This document shows positions 7,948 through 16,802 of a DNA stretch of 64,000 nt, piece by piece (position 1 is the stretch's first letter; each line of letters starts with the position of its first letter). Source of the stretch: Rhizobium sp. NLR16a. Its GTDB lineage: Bacteria > Pseudomonadota > Alphaproteobacteria > Rhizobiales > Rhizobiaceae. The stretch spans positions 6,084-70,083 of the forward strand of contig NZ_CP072872.1 of assembly GCF_017948245.1 (NCBI RefSeq), read 5' to 3'. A program made the position numbers and the translations under genes. Under the pieces are notes generated by a model. It saw only the letters and a program-made list of their open reading frames with translations. It did no database searches and was not told the origin of the DNA.

Positions 7948-8151
7948 ATGGATACGAAACTCTCAGACTTGAAACTTAAACCTTGGCTCCTCACTGAGCT
8001 CAACCAGCTCGGATACGAGGTCGTTGACGACATGCAACACCTGTCTACAGTCGAGATTCTGCGGATACCTGGCATGGGCGGACTGGCCTGGCGGAAGATC
8101 GCAAAGGCAATGGGGCGGGACCCATTTCCTGACCTGAAAAAGCGCCGATAA
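7948..8151 (+). CDS. Small protein resembling the RNA polymerase alpha C-terminal domain
   Basis: The 67 residues hold a single helix-hairpin-helix-like domain: L-x-L-x-P-W-L-L-x-E-L-x-x-L-G-Y-x-V-V-x-D, then EILRIPGMGGLAWRKI. This is the pattern of the RNA polymerase alpha CTD, which contacts DNA and transcription factors. Here it stands alone. It may act on transcription or simply bind DNA. It lies 95 nt after the XRE regulator on the same strand. Confidence 0.6.
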   Translation: MDTKLSDLKLKPWLLTELNQLGYEVVDDMQHLSTVEILRIPGMGGLAWRKIAKAMGRDPFPDLKKRR

Positions 8152-8219
8152 ACGTTGTGTGAGCCTGGCGCCCAAATTTTCGCGCGACCGAGCGACATTT
8201 TCGAACGCGAGCTGACGGC

Positions 8220-8693
8220 TCACGGTACCTGTCGAAGCCTATCCGTCACGTCCATGACACCGGCAACTTCCCAGACGCCATCCCTTGCCAGGAATTTGTG
8301 GCTGTTGGTGTGAGCTATGTAGACGGCCTTTTCCTTGACCGTGGCGGCCGGAATCAGCGCTGCCCTGACGATCTGGTAGTCATCGTCGAATAGAACGACG
8401 GCGAGGACGTCGAAACCATCCAGGTCGCGGATCGCGGAGAGCTGCCGGGATTTGTTGCGCTGATGGATACGGCGGCCTTTCACCTGATATCTGATTCCAG
8501 CGCCGTCGAGCGCGTCATACCCCTTGACTGAATTCGCGGCCTGCTGCCAGCCGAAAGCGGCGCAGAAGAGGTATTCGGCCAGGTCCCCGGTCGGGTTGTT
8601 GGCGCTTCTGAGGACATTTCGGCCGCGCAGCTCTTCCATGATAGCCGCATGCATCGTCAACAGCTGGGCCGTGGTCTTTCCCTCGAATTCCAT
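8220..8693 (-). CDS. Putative nuclease-fold protein (DUF6998-like)
   Basis: A 157-residue protein begun at 8693, where GGGAG lies six bases before the ATG. Residues around 33-95 give GDLAEYLFCAAFGW, then D-A-L-D-G-A-G-I-R-Y-Q-V-K-G-R-R. The order Glu, Asp, Q-x-K is that of the PD-(D/E)xK nuclease fold, seen in restriction-related proteins. The rest contains FDVLAVVLFDDDYQIV, a strand pattern usual after the catalytic core. It is divergent from the zinc protein at 8749 and close to the Shedu gene, which supports a role in defence or DNA processing. Confidence 0.5.
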   Translation of the reverse strand: MEFEGKTTAQLLTMHAAIMEELRGRNVLRSANNPTGDLAEYLFCAAFGWQQAANSVKGYDALDGAGIRYQVKGRRIHQRNKSRQLSAIRDLDGFDVLAVVLFDDDYQIVRAALIPAATVKEKAVYIAHTNSHKFLARDGVWEVAGVMDVTDRLRQVP

Positions 8694-8748
8694 TTGCTCC
8701 CTTTCCGTCGCCTTGACACCCTGCCCGGATGCGAACAAATGTGGAACG

Positions 8749-9033
8749 ATGAAACACCGTCGCGGTATTGAGATCGGTCGGCCGAGAAGGGACGCGATCA
8801 CCTATATCGGGCCTGTGCAGGACCCGCTAGGGATGGCTATCGACGATCTGCCTCAGTGGAATGTCCTGGGTGGCAATTGCCCAGCTTGCGAGCGGGAAGG
8901 GTGGATTGACCGCCACGAGCTTCGTCGGAAATGGGGCAACGCCATTCTTCATTCCCTGCAACCCCGTTTGAGGTGTCTTGGATGCGGCAATAAGCAGGGA
9001 AACCGGTGGATACTGGGGCATCTACCACGATAG
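8749..9033 (+). CDS. Small zinc-ribbon protein
   Basis: The 94-residue product starts at 8749 (MKHRRGIEIGRP). It carries CPACEREGW and CLGCGNK, two CxxC pairs about 35 residues apart, flanked by basic residues. It resembles short DNA-associated ribbon proteins found on rhizobial plasmids. A longer upstream frame overlaps the divergent gene at 8693 and was discounted. It ends 69 nt before the Shedu gene. Confidence 0.55.
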   Translation: MKHRRGIEIGRPRRDAITYIGPVQDPLGMAIDDLPQWNVLGGNCPACEREGWIDRHELRRKWGNAILHSLQPRLRCLGCGNKQGNRWILGHLPR

Positions 9034-9102
9034 CGCTGGTTTTAGGCGGCAAAATCACCGGGCGTATGCTACAACCAGAGATAAATCCATTGGGTCTACA
9101 TC

Positions 9103-10275
9103 ATGAGCAGTGAAGAAGAAATATTTCACAACTCCCGCCCAGATAAGACGTATGCCAGTCCGGCTTTCAAGGATTATGCTGGGCGTAAACTGCGAATTGC
9201 GAACAAGGTGATAGACGGCGAGCCAGGATACGAGTTTGCAAAGGTAAAGGACGAACTTGTTCTGCGGCAGACCGAGGGTGGTCGATTTCAAATTAAGGCT
9301 AGTTTCCTAGAGGATGATCGGTCGTTCAGATCGGTTACGATCCAGAAGTTTACGTCGAAGGGCAATGCAAAGGAATATTTCGCCTTTGGCCCGCACGAGA
9401 TGACTGCTCTCCTCAAGTTTATGGCGAACATAAAGCGCATCCATTTTCCGGATGATGGTCGTCTCAACATATCCGACCGCGACCTTGAGAACCTATTGCT
9501 CAAGCCGGATCAGATGCGCAGGATCGCAGCCGACAATCAGCAGCTTTTAGCGGCCATTGCCCGGAACGAGATCACAACCGAGGACGTTGTCGCTCTCTCT
9601 TATAGGAAGAAGCAGCTCGCGCTTTTTCGGCGGCTGCTTGGAGATGATGCCTATTTCGATCAATGCGTGGCTCAACACGGTAAAGGACCTGAAACACTCT
9701 GGCAGCATTTCTTGGAGAGAAACCCTTGGATTCTCGGATACTCTCTGAGCCTGATCAATTTCGGCCCGCTGGACAATCGCAAGCTGGAACAGACCGTTCG
9801 CGGGCACGACCTGGAGGGGCCCGGGAAGCGGGTCGACGCCCTGCTTCGATCTCGGGCGATCCTCAACACTGCCGCATTCGTTGAGCTGAAGCATCATAGG
9901 ACAGAGCTGGTATCGCCCGACCAATATCGGTCAGGAATTTGGACACCCTCGAAAGAGCTTTGCGGGGCGGTCGCACAGGTGCAAGGAACAGTCGCTGCGG
10001 CACTAGAGCGTTGGAGTTCCACTGTCCATGTGACCGATAGAGATGGGGAACCGACGGGGGAGACAATTTTCACGACCGAGCCTCGTTCCTTCGTTGTTTG
10101 CGGGCGGCTTGCCGAATTCGAGAACGAGCACGGCGTCAATGAACGAAAGTTCGGATGCTTTGAACGGTTCAGGCGAAATTTGCTCCGACCGGAAGTGGTC
10201 ACGTTCGATGAGCTGTACGAGCGAGCGCGGCTAATCGTTTCCGCCAGCGATCAGAATCATTCCAACCAGCCATAA
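9103..10275 (+). CDS. sduA: Shedu immune nuclease SduA
   Basis: The 390-residue protein has the C-terminal DUF4263 nuclease region of Shedu, a single-gene anti-phage system. The core motif LWQHFLERNPWILG lies at residues 199-212. The PD-(D/E)xK residues follow as D245 in KRVDALL and E261-L-K263 in FVELKHH. A YRSGIWTPSKELCGAVAQVQ segment closes the core. Residues 1-190 form the divergent N-terminal regulatory part that differs between Shedu families. The gene stands alone on the plus strand, as usual. Expected action is DNA cleavage in the cytoplasm upon infection. Confidence 0.85.
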   Translation: MSSEEEIFHNSRPDKTYASPAFKDYAGRKLRIANKVIDGEPGYEFAKVKDELVLRQTEGGRFQIKASFLEDDRSFRSVTIQKFTSKGNAKEYFAFGPHEMTALLKFMANIKRIHFPDDGRLNISDRDLENLLLKPDQMRRIAADNQQLLAAIARNEITTEDVVALSYRKKQLALFRRLLGDDAYFDQCVAQHGKGPETLWQHFLERNPWILGYSLSLINFGPLDNRKLEQTVRGHDLEGPGKRVDALLRSRAILNTAAFVELKHHRTELVSPDQYRSGIWTPSKELCGAVAQVQGTVAAALERWSSTVHVTDRDGEPTGETIFTTEPRSFVVCGRLAEFENEHGVNERKFGCFERFRRNLLRPEVVTFDELYERARLIVSASDQNHSNQP

Positions 10276-10305
10276 AGCCCAGCCGAGGATTCGAAGTTAT
10301 CCGCC

Positions 10306-10959
10306 TTATCGGGTGGGATATGTGAAAGCGTTTTTCTTGCCACACGAATGACAGACAAGGCGATTCTTCAGGCTTTCCAGGGAGTGACCTATGCCGCGAA
10401 GTTGCTCCAATGCCGCTTGATCGAGCTGTCTTCGGGTGGAGCATCCACGGCAATAAACACCCATATTAAACCCAGAGTCGACCCAGGCTCCCAGCGATGA
10501 CGTGGCTTCGTCCGCCCGCTTATAATGATCGTTCAGCGCCAGCAGCTCTCGATAGGCTTCCTCGCTCACCTTGCTGGAGGCAAGAGGATAATTGCAACGC
10601 TTCAACTTGAACTTGACTTCCTCTGGCGTGCCCGGGCGTCCCATTTTGTATGCGGTGGTCGTGCTCCTGGCATGACGCTCGATAAAATCGAAGTCATCCC
10701 CTTGAACTGACTCGTAGTGAATGCCGACCCGCCAAGGTGACTCAGCCCCGAAATTTCCACTTGGTCCGCGTTTGTAAACTGTAATATCGATCTCAAAGGG
10801 GTAACCATCGGTATCGACCGACTTAGTAATAAAGAATTGCTGAACATACAGATCAGGAAATCCTTCATAAACAAAACCACTGTAGCGATAGCAACGCTGG
10901 ATGATTTCCTCGATTTCTCTGAGGGTCAAATCCCCCCAAATACGCTCTTCCTCGTTCAT
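10306..10959 (-). CDS. Hypothetical protein with a C-terminal zinc ribbon
   Basis: A 217-residue protein, acidic at the N-terminus (MNEEERIWGDLTLREIEEII). The central part is a mixed alpha-beta region. The last 50 residues have CRGC and CHSCGKK, a four-cysteine zinc site. It converges on the Shedu gene with a 30-nt gap and lies 91 nt downstream of the PIN gene on the same strand. No family is recognised. Confidence 0.55.
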   Translation of the reverse strand: MNEEERIWGDLTLREIEEIIQRCYRYSGFVYEGFPDLYVQQFFITKSVDTDGYPFEIDITVYKRGPSGNFGAESPWRVGIHYESVQGDDFDFIERHARSTTTAYKMGRPGTPEEVKFKLKRCNYPLASSKVSEEAYRELLALNDHYKRADEATSSLGAWVDSGFNMGVYCRGCSTRRQLDQAALEQLRGIGHSLESLKNRLVCHSCGKKNAFTYPTR

Positions 10960-11050
10960 CGCCCCAAACTTTCAATACACATTTCGGCTTGCGTTTTCGT
11001 TAGGTAGACAAGCTGCTTGTAGACCAAATCGGAAAACCAGTAGTCCCCAT

Positions 11051-12082
11051 TCAGGTGTCGAGGAAATCCCAGTCTGCCCCCAACACCCATCGGATCGCGC
11101 TTAGCTTCCCGTTGATCATGCCCCATTCGAAGTCATCCCATGGGCCAAGATTTTCCACGCCGACCTCATCTTCGGTCCGCTTTGCTGCTGCCAGTGCTGA
11201 CGCCCAGGTGTCGCGAGCAATAAGGCTCTGGGCGGGTCGCTTTGATAGATCGATCTCGTCCACCACCTTGGTTTCGCCGATGCTGATGCGATGGCGCAAG
11301 TTGTGGTGGCGATTGTACCAGACCTGGCGATATAGCAGGTTCTCCGCCTCCAGCAGCTCAGACAACGTCCGAGGCTCTTCCAGGAATTCGTCTCCCAACG
11401 TGAACTCATCGAGCAAATCGCTGGCGATGTCGCGGATTACATCTGCGATCTGTGTTGCATAAGCCGACTTTGGCTCAGTGAAGTGCGTCTCCAGATCGGG
11501 ATGCGGAAACTTCTTGTTCCCAATTGCAGTCGAGAAATCAGTTGTGTTGGAAGTCACGAGCACGAACCGTTTTTCCGGGTCGCCCTCCGCCGTCATCGCC
11601 TCAAGGTAAGTTTCTAGAATGATGGCGTCGGCGATGGAATTTTTTGATTGATGACACGGCGCCGTACGTGCAAGCGACCGATCAGCAGCGCGGAGCTTAA
11701 CACCGTCCGTCGTCGCAATAACTGGCGCTCCAACCATGAGCTTGAAAATGCGTTGGATGACGCTTTCACTCGTATCCGTCGACAGCGCCAGTTTGTGATT
11801 TATCGCGTCGACCGCTTCATAAGCCTTGTCACGGTCTGGGCCGGAATTGATTTGCGATAACGCTTCTCGAAAACGCTTGGCGGTGGAAAGGAGGCTAGCC
11901 TTCCGCGCGTCCTTTACCCTTCCCAAGTTCTTTTCGAACTCGAACATGACCTGCTCGGGCACGATGAGGGATACTTCCTCGCGAGAGACTAGCTCTTCGA
12001 CAGCAGTTAGAACTGGATCGAGACGCTGGTCCTTGAGGATATCCAGCCAGACGCTCGTGTCGATTAAAACGCGATAGATCAT
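11051..12082 (-). CDS. PIN-domain ribonuclease-like protein (DUF4935 type)
   Basis: A 343-residue protein. It begins MIYRVLIDTSVWLD, the first strand and first catalytic Asp of the PIN fold. SIADAIILE at about residue 145 and VTSNTTDFS at about 175 supply the further acidic residues, so all parts of the metal site are present. It is longer than PIN toxins of toxin-antitoxin pairs (about 130 residues), and the extra C-terminal half is helical. This matches the larger DUF4935 proteins. No antitoxin gene is next to it. The location beside Shedu suggests a defence island. Confidence 0.7.
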   Translation of the reverse strand: MIYRVLIDTSVWLDILKDQRLDPVLTAVEELVSREEVSLIVPEQVMFEFEKNLGRVKDARKASLLSTAKRFREALSQINSGPDRDKAYEAVDAINHKLALSTDTSESVIQRIFKLMVGAPVIATTDGVKLRAADRSLARTAPCHQSKNSIADAIILETYLEAMTAEGDPEKRFVLVTSNTTDFSTAIGNKKFPHPDLETHFTEPKSAYATQIADVIRDIASDLLDEFTLGDEFLEEPRTLSELLEAENLLYRQVWYNRHHNLRHRISIGETKVVDEIDLSKRPAQSLIARDTWASALAAAKRTEDEVGVENLGPWDDFEWGMINGKLSAIRWVLGADWDFLDT

Positions 12083-12283
12083 TTCACCCTCAAACTGCAG
12101 TCGGCCGCGAGTGTGACATTGCCACCTACATTTTTGGCAAACAATGATCCGACTTATTCATCCACGCAGAAGATTTCGGCACGCCGGATGGCGCACCCTG
12201 CCGCCAATGGACCAAGAGCCGCTCGGACGTTGGTGAGGTCTTGAGGCTGGTTCCCATGACATCAGTTGGCGAGCCCGCAATTT

Positions 12284-13345
12284 CTATCCCTCTAACTGGA
12301 AAACGTCTGCATTATCCTGGTGCTCGCGCAACCCTTTATAGGACGGATGCCGCAGCTTGCTGTCGGTTGTCCAACCCCGAAATTCGACTTCGGCAATAAG
12401 CGTCGGCTCAATCCACACGACCTTGCGCTCGCCTGAATATGGCACCGGCGGCTGCCTTCGCTTCCACGGCAGCTTGTCCATGGACGTGCGCAACGCGAGC
12501 GACGCCCGCTCTTTGAATCCAGTTCCTACGCTGCCCACGTAGCGCAGATCATCGCCTCGATAGGCCGCAAGTTGAAGAGAGCGGAAGCCGCCGAAAGCGC
12601 CGACGGAAGGCTCATACCCGACGATGAAGAATGCTTCGCTTTGGACGCATTTGCATTTGATCCAGTCGTCCGTTCTGCCGGATCGATAAACGCTGTCGCG
12701 TTTCTTCCCTACGATCCCTTCCAAGCCCAACCTGCAAGCGTGGTCCAGCAGCTCGACAGGATCAGCGTCGATCTCCTCAGAAAGCCGGATCGCGCTTTCC
12801 TTCCCCTGCAGCAGATCTTCGAGCAGATGGCGGCGAGAGCCGTATTCCAGCCCTCGCAGATCGTGGCCGTCGAAATAGATCAGGTCGAAGGCCATCATGG
12901 TTGCGGGCGATACGAGGTTGCCGCTCCGTCGGCCGACCGCACCCAGGCTGGATTGCAACAAGTTGAAATCCGAGCGGCCTTGTTCATCGAATAGGCAGGC
13001 CTCGCCGTCCAAAATCATTGACGCAGGTCCCAGTTCTCGAGCCGCGTCAACAATTGTGGGAAATCGATGCGACCAGTCGTATCCGCCTCTGGTTAGAACA
13101 CGGATCTGACCGGCCTCGACGTGGACGTGAATTCGATATCCGTCCCATTTGATTTCCCAGTTATAGCCTGTTGCCGGTGGGCGTTGCTTCAGCAAAGCCA
13201 GGGCGGGTTCCACGCGATCCGGCATGGGATCGAAGGGCAGGGCGGGTTGCGCCGGGTTCCGTTTCCAGACACGGCGACTTTGAAGCTGGCCGCTCTCATC
13301 GGTGAGGAGCGGTTTCGAGCGAGGCGGACGCGTGCCTTTTGCCAT
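12284..13345 (-). CDS. ATP-dependent DNA ligase, LigD ligase-domain type
   Basis: A 353-residue enzyme with the nucleotidyltransferase motif EIKWDGYR at about residue 63. The Lys forms the AMP adduct. The later motifs LDGEACLFDEQGR, MAFDLIYFDG, EGIVGKK and WIKCKC are all visible. The C-terminal OB domain holds VGSVGTGF and the terminal EVEFRGWT. It corresponds to the ligase part of LigD without polymerase or phosphoesterase domains. Rhizobia often carry such extra ligases on plasmids. It would seal nicks or take part in end joining with Ku, but no ku gene is seen here. Confidence 0.9.
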   Translation of the reverse strand: MAKGTRPPRSKPLLTDESGQLQSRRVWKRNPAQPALPFDPMPDRVEPALALLKQRPPATGYNWEIKWDGYRIHVHVEAGQIRVLTRGGYDWSHRFPTIVDAARELGPASMILDGEACLFDEQGRSDFNLLQSSLGAVGRRSGNLVSPATMMAFDLIYFDGHDLRGLEYGSRRHLLEDLLQGKESAIRLSEEIDADPVELLDHACRLGLEGIVGKKRDSVYRSGRTDDWIKCKCVQSEAFFIVGYEPSVGAFGGFRSLQLAAYRGDDLRYVGSVGTGFKERASLALRTSMDKLPWKRRQPPVPYSGERKVVWIEPTLIAEVEFRGWTTDSKLRHPSYKGLREHQDNADVFQLEG

Positions 13346-13429
13346 GCTCTCTATTTCAACAGCATTTGCTTAAAAGTATCCATATGAAAGTCCGGTTAGC
13401 CGCGGCCTAAACGGACGCGGACGCCCAGA

Positions 13430-14452
13430 TCATGTTCGTCGGCAATTATCAGGACTCGATAGAAACCGCTTCAGGCTCAAACCGGCCAACAGAATGTAGG
13501 GCGGCATGGCGAGCGAATAGTGCCCACAGTTTAATTCCAAAATATTTGGCCGAGCGCCGATGTCCTCCAGCTTCTGCATGAAACTCGCCGATAGCTCTGG
13601 CAACACCACCTTGTCTCTCTTGGCCAAGACAACGTGCAGAGCGAGATCCGACCGCGCCAGACGCTGTGCGCAATTCCCCAAATTGAGCGGCCCCCAAGCC
13701 CTTCGGAGATCGGTCAGATCAATCTCAGGCGCAAGACTGTCGCGTATTGCTCGTGTCGCGCGACCCGTCCAAACCATGTCGGCCAGGCTTCCCGCCGTCA
13801 GAAACAACGAGGCTTTTGACACGGCCGCGTCATGCGCTGCGATCAATCCAGCGACCCACGAACCCAAGCTCATACCGAGGACCGAAATGTCTCGATAGCC
13901 TTCGAGCTTCAACCAACGAATGAGCTTTCGGCCGTCCAATACTGCCTGCCTTACGGATTGGATCGTTCGACCAAGGTTGGCGCTAAGCATATAATCGGCA
14001 TGCACGGAGCCTGGCCGGGCGCGCTCGAAGTGATAGGGCATAGCAATCTCGACGACCGTGATGCCGCGCTTCGAGAAAAAGCTGGCGATCTGGCGATTTC
14101 GGGAGCTGGCATTCCAGTGGTGAAAAATCACCAATGCGCGATCGAAGGACCCGCTATCTGCTATTTTTGCCCAGACGATGTTGTTCTCTTCAACGTCCGT
14201 GGAAATGTCCGATGGAAATTTAAGCCATTCGCCTTGTTTTTCGAAACCCTGATCGCCGCCCTCCGGACAGTCGAAAAAGGCTGAGCCAGCCACGGCGTGG
14301 CCCGCAAGGACACAAAACTCCTCGAGACTTGTTATCTGCTCCGCACCTGGAAAGGCGCGTTCCGCGTCAAGGACGAGGGCCGTTCTTTCCTTTCCTTCTT
14401 CGCCGCGCCGCGCCCGCCGCTCGTCCCAACGATCAAGCCAACTATGATACAC
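13430..14452 (-). CDS. rcgR: Alpha/beta hydrolase of the RcgR family (putative lactone hydrolase)
   Basis: A 340-residue protein with the hydrolase elbow GMSLGSW (catalytic Ser) near residue 200 and a His in NCGHYSLAMPP near residue 315. It sits nine bases after the larger membrane-protein gene and on the same strand, as in rhizobial plasmids that carry the rcgA-rcgR pair. From memory, that pair was described on a rhizobial plasmid in connection with conjugation control, and annotation pipelines call this partner a putative quorum lactone hydrolase. I infer the family from fold, size and neighbour. The substrate is not shown. Confidence 0.6.
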   Translation of the reverse strand: MYHSWLDRWDERRARRGEEGKERTALVLDAERAFPGAEQITSLEEFCVLAGHAVAGSAFFDCPEGGDQGFEKQGEWLKFPSDISTDVEENNIVWAKIADSGSFDRALVIFHHWNASSRNRQIASFFSKRGITVVEIAMPYHFERARPGSVHADYMLSANLGRTIQSVRQAVLDGRKLIRWLKLEGYRDISVLGMSLGSWVAGLIAAHDAAVSKASLFLTAGSLADMVWTGRATRAIRDSLAPEIDLTDLRRAWGPLNLGNCAQRLARSDLALHVVLAKRDKVVLPELSASFMQKLEDIGARPNILELNCGHYSLAMPPYILLAGLSLKRFLSSPDNCRRT

Positions 14453-14461
14453 TCTGATTTC

Positions 14462-16051
14462 CTACCTCACTCGTTCGCCATGCCCAAACACTGGGTCAAA
14501 GAGGCCATATACCGCGAGGAGCACTCCGATACCTAAAAGGATCGAAAAGCCAGCGAATGCGCCGATCAAGAGATAGGCAACAACGAGCAAGCCTACGACC
14601 GCCGACATCTTCCACAAAAGCATACGATATCGACGTCCGACACTTAAACGGATGGAAGCAACGAGGAAGACGACGCAAGTTGAAATAGCAACAAGAAGGC
14701 TGCTGTAGTGTGTCGGCATTCTATAACTGAACCCGTTGCTAACATCTTTATGCACATACAAGGCTGATGACATATCGCCGACCAACCAATCCACGATGTT
14801 CTCTCCATTCGATGTCAGGTAAGAGCTTTGGGCCTTCATGCACATGGCGACTAGAATACCCAGCACAGTGCACCGAAAAATTTCGCGCATCACCCTGAGA
14901 CCAAGTTGATCGAGCTCGTGTCGATGTTCCACCTCCGGCCAGGCCTTCGATGCTTCCCCAATTTTCCAGAGATCATGGACCATCGTGTGAAGCAAAATGA
15001 GGCCTGCGAAGAACAGATAAAAGCATAGGCACATGTATAGATATGCGAGAGCCGTGAACACGATCGACATTGGCACCGATATAACTTCAGGGCGCACAAT
15101 AGCCAACGTGCCCCAACTCGTCGCGTAGTCATCACCACCGTTCATCAATGGGATCAAGCACACGCCGATCCACTGAAAAAGGCCGGCAAACAATACACAA
15201 ATCAAGAAAACCGCCCAAAATGTATACGAAGAAGCTTCGACGTTTCGCGCCCAATCATTTTCGCTTTCCATCATGCCGCCCTGGGCCATAAGCTCTAAGC
15301 GCGCCTCGTATCTCCAGAAGACCAACAGCTCTATTACGATCGCAAAAAACAGTGGCAAAAGCACCATGAAGAGGAATGTCCAATTCGGTGCCCAAAGAAA
15401 CCCAACCTGCTTCACGACGCCATCCGCCCGGACGTACGTGGCGCTGTGAATGCCCGTGATGTATGACAAGAAGCCAAGAGCGGTGGCGCCCGCAAATACC
15501 GACGCCGGTAAATTTAAGGGAGATCCGCGAGAAAAAAGCGCTTCCGATCTCAGCGCCAAGCCGAAACGCCGGTCCGGCCGCTTGATATCGGTCTCCCGTG
15601 CCAACTCAGCTCCCGAGCCAGTCACATCATCGACAGTCGCAGTCAATGGCCCTTCCGGAACACCGGGCGCAACGCTGCTTCTAGCATTCTTAGATTCTCG
15701 TCTCCTTGCCGCGAACCGGGATTGCGCATCGCTAAGCTCCATCTGCCATTCACTGGTGGCGACTGGATCATCGCACCCAAAAATCCTTGCCAGCCAACGA
15801 ATATTGGCTGTGCTGATGCCCTTCTCGTTCTCTTGAAACCAAAGCTGAACCGTTCGCAGATCCACGCCAGCCCGGTTCGAATCAATCTGTGAAATCGCCT
15901 CTGCAAGAAGCTCCGGCGTCCACGGCCCTGCAGGAAAACCATCGCTACCCAATGGTCGACCTGCTCCAGCCGCAGCCAATCGCTTGAATAATTCTTTGAA
16001 ATCACTTCCGTCGTTTGGCGGGGGGATAAAAAATTTTCCATTTTTTAACAA
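14462..16051 (-). CDS. rcgA: Membrane protein of the RcgA family (putative transporter)
   Basis: A 529-residue protein. Residues 40-130 form a cytoplasmic N-domain with VDLRTVQLWFQENEKGIS and ARIFGCDDP, a pattern that looks like a degenerate helix-turn-helix. After a basic linker come about nine hydrophobic segments from residue 190 to 520, among them WTFLFMVLLPLFFAIVIELL and VVGLLVVAYLLIGAFAGFSI. This layout is that of the rhizobial RcgA family. The gene is first in a two-gene operon with rcgR. Tandem GGTTTCGTTT repeats lie 16 bp upstream. What it transports, if anything, is unknown. Confidence 0.6.
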   Translation of the reverse strand: MLKNGKFFIPPPNDGSDFKELFKRLAAAGAGRPLGSDGFPAGPWTPELLAEAISQIDSNRAGVDLRTVQLWFQENEKGISTANIRWLARIFGCDDPVATSEWQMELSDAQSRFAARRRESKNARSSVAPGVPEGPLTATVDDVTGSGAELARETDIKRPDRRFGLALRSEALFSRGSPLNLPASVFAGATALGFLSYITGIHSATYVRADGVVKQVGFLWAPNWTFLFMVLLPLFFAIVIELLVFWRYEARLELMAQGGMMESENDWARNVEASSYTFWAVFLICVLFAGLFQWIGVCLIPLMNGGDDYATSWGTLAIVRPEVISVPMSIVFTALAYLYMCLCFYLFFAGLILLHTMVHDLWKIGEASKAWPEVEHRHELDQLGLRVMREIFRCTVLGILVAMCMKAQSSYLTSNGENIVDWLVGDMSSALYVHKDVSNGFSYRMPTHYSSLLVAISTCVVFLVASIRLSVGRRYRMLLWKMSAVVGLLVVAYLLIGAFAGFSILLGIGVLLAVYGLFDPVFGHGERVR

Positions 16052-16066
16052 AGGCTTACCAGATTC

Positions 16067-16086
16067 GGTTTCGTTTGGTTTCGTTT
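16067..16086. repeat. Two tandem GGTTTCGTTT repeats upstream of rcgA
   Basis: Two exact 10-bp copies lie head to tail and a decayed third begins at 16087. They are 16-35 bp upstream of the rcgA start, within the expected promoter, and could be an activator or repressor site. Confidence 0.7.
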
Positions 16087-16170
16087 GATTTCTTACCCTA
16101 TCGTGCCTCCGGCCTCAATCAATGCGTTTAATGCAACGAAAAAGCGCCTCTAAATTGGCGCGGACAACAG

Positions 16171-16662
16171 GTGGATATTGGGATGTCAATTTCAAATTCG
16201 CTTCGATCCCGTCGTAGCGAAATCTTGTCTTCCGGACTTCGCACGGCTTTGAGTGCGTTGGCTTCCGACGGTATCTCTTGTGTAGAAGTCGAGGGGCCTT
16301 CGGATCGGGCGCCACACGAAGTAGAGAGTAAGGCGGAAACTGCGGTTTCCCTGGATGAATTGATGGAACGGCATATCGCCGCGCATCTGGCGGCCGCAGA
16401 TGCCATTCGTTTCTGGGATCAACGGAGGATAGTTGGTGGGGCTGCGAGTGTCGCCAAAGCCAAAGGACTGCTGGATGTTGCGCGACACGAACAAGCTGGC
16501 CGGCTGGCGATCGTCGATTACTTGCCGCGGACCAATCGGGAATCAAGGCAAAAGCTGACCTACATGGCGGCTTACCTGATCGCGACTCGGGGTACTTTGG
16601 CGCCGCATGAGATGAATTCCGTCTTGGAGGGCCCTCGCGATTGGCCCGTATCGGTCTCCTGA
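16171..16662 (+). CDS. Hypothetical protein, paralogue of the gene at 32626
   Basis: A 163-residue protein whose last 105 residues closely match the product of 32626-32967: ETAVSLDELM(E/D)RHIAA, then A(D/G)xI-R-x-WD, EQAGRLAIVDY and KLTYMAAYLIAT. DNA identity between the two is also high. The first 55 residues are unique and low in complexity. An ATG at 16183 is an alternative start. The protein is helical, soluble and of unknown function. Duplication within a single window suggests recombination between plasmid segments. Confidence 0.55.
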   Translation: MDIGMSISNSLRSRRSEILSSGLRTALSALASDGISCVEVEGPSDRAPHEVESKAETAVSLDELMERHIAAHLAAADAIRFWDQRRIVGGAASVAKAKGLLDVARHEQAGRLAIVDYLPRTNRESRQKLTYMAAYLIATRGTLAPHEMNSVLEGPRDWPVSVS

Positions 16663-16802
16663 GTCCCTTCGTATTCCGACTGCACAATGATGTGCTCGAC
16701 CATAGTGCTGTCGGCTTTAACGGCGCTGGCGCAGCGAGCGTTTTGGGCCGCGGCAGCGGCGATGGAAACCGACGCTACCACGGCCTTAGTGCCAAGCTTC
16801 AT
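16572..16802 (-). CDS. Possible small exported peptide coupled to the upstream gene
   Basis: The ATG overlaps the TGA of the 264-residue gene (ATGA), a common sign of coupling. The first 25 residues (MKLGTKAVVASVSIAAAAA) look like a signal peptide. Against it, the frame overlaps the end of the opposite-strand gene at 16662 by 91 nt, and no close ribosome site is present. Treat as doubtful. Confidence 0.25.
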   Translation of the reverse strand: MKLGTKAVVASVSIAAAAAQNARCASAVKADSTMVEHIIVQSEYEGTQETDTGQSRGPSKTEFISCGAKVPRVAIR

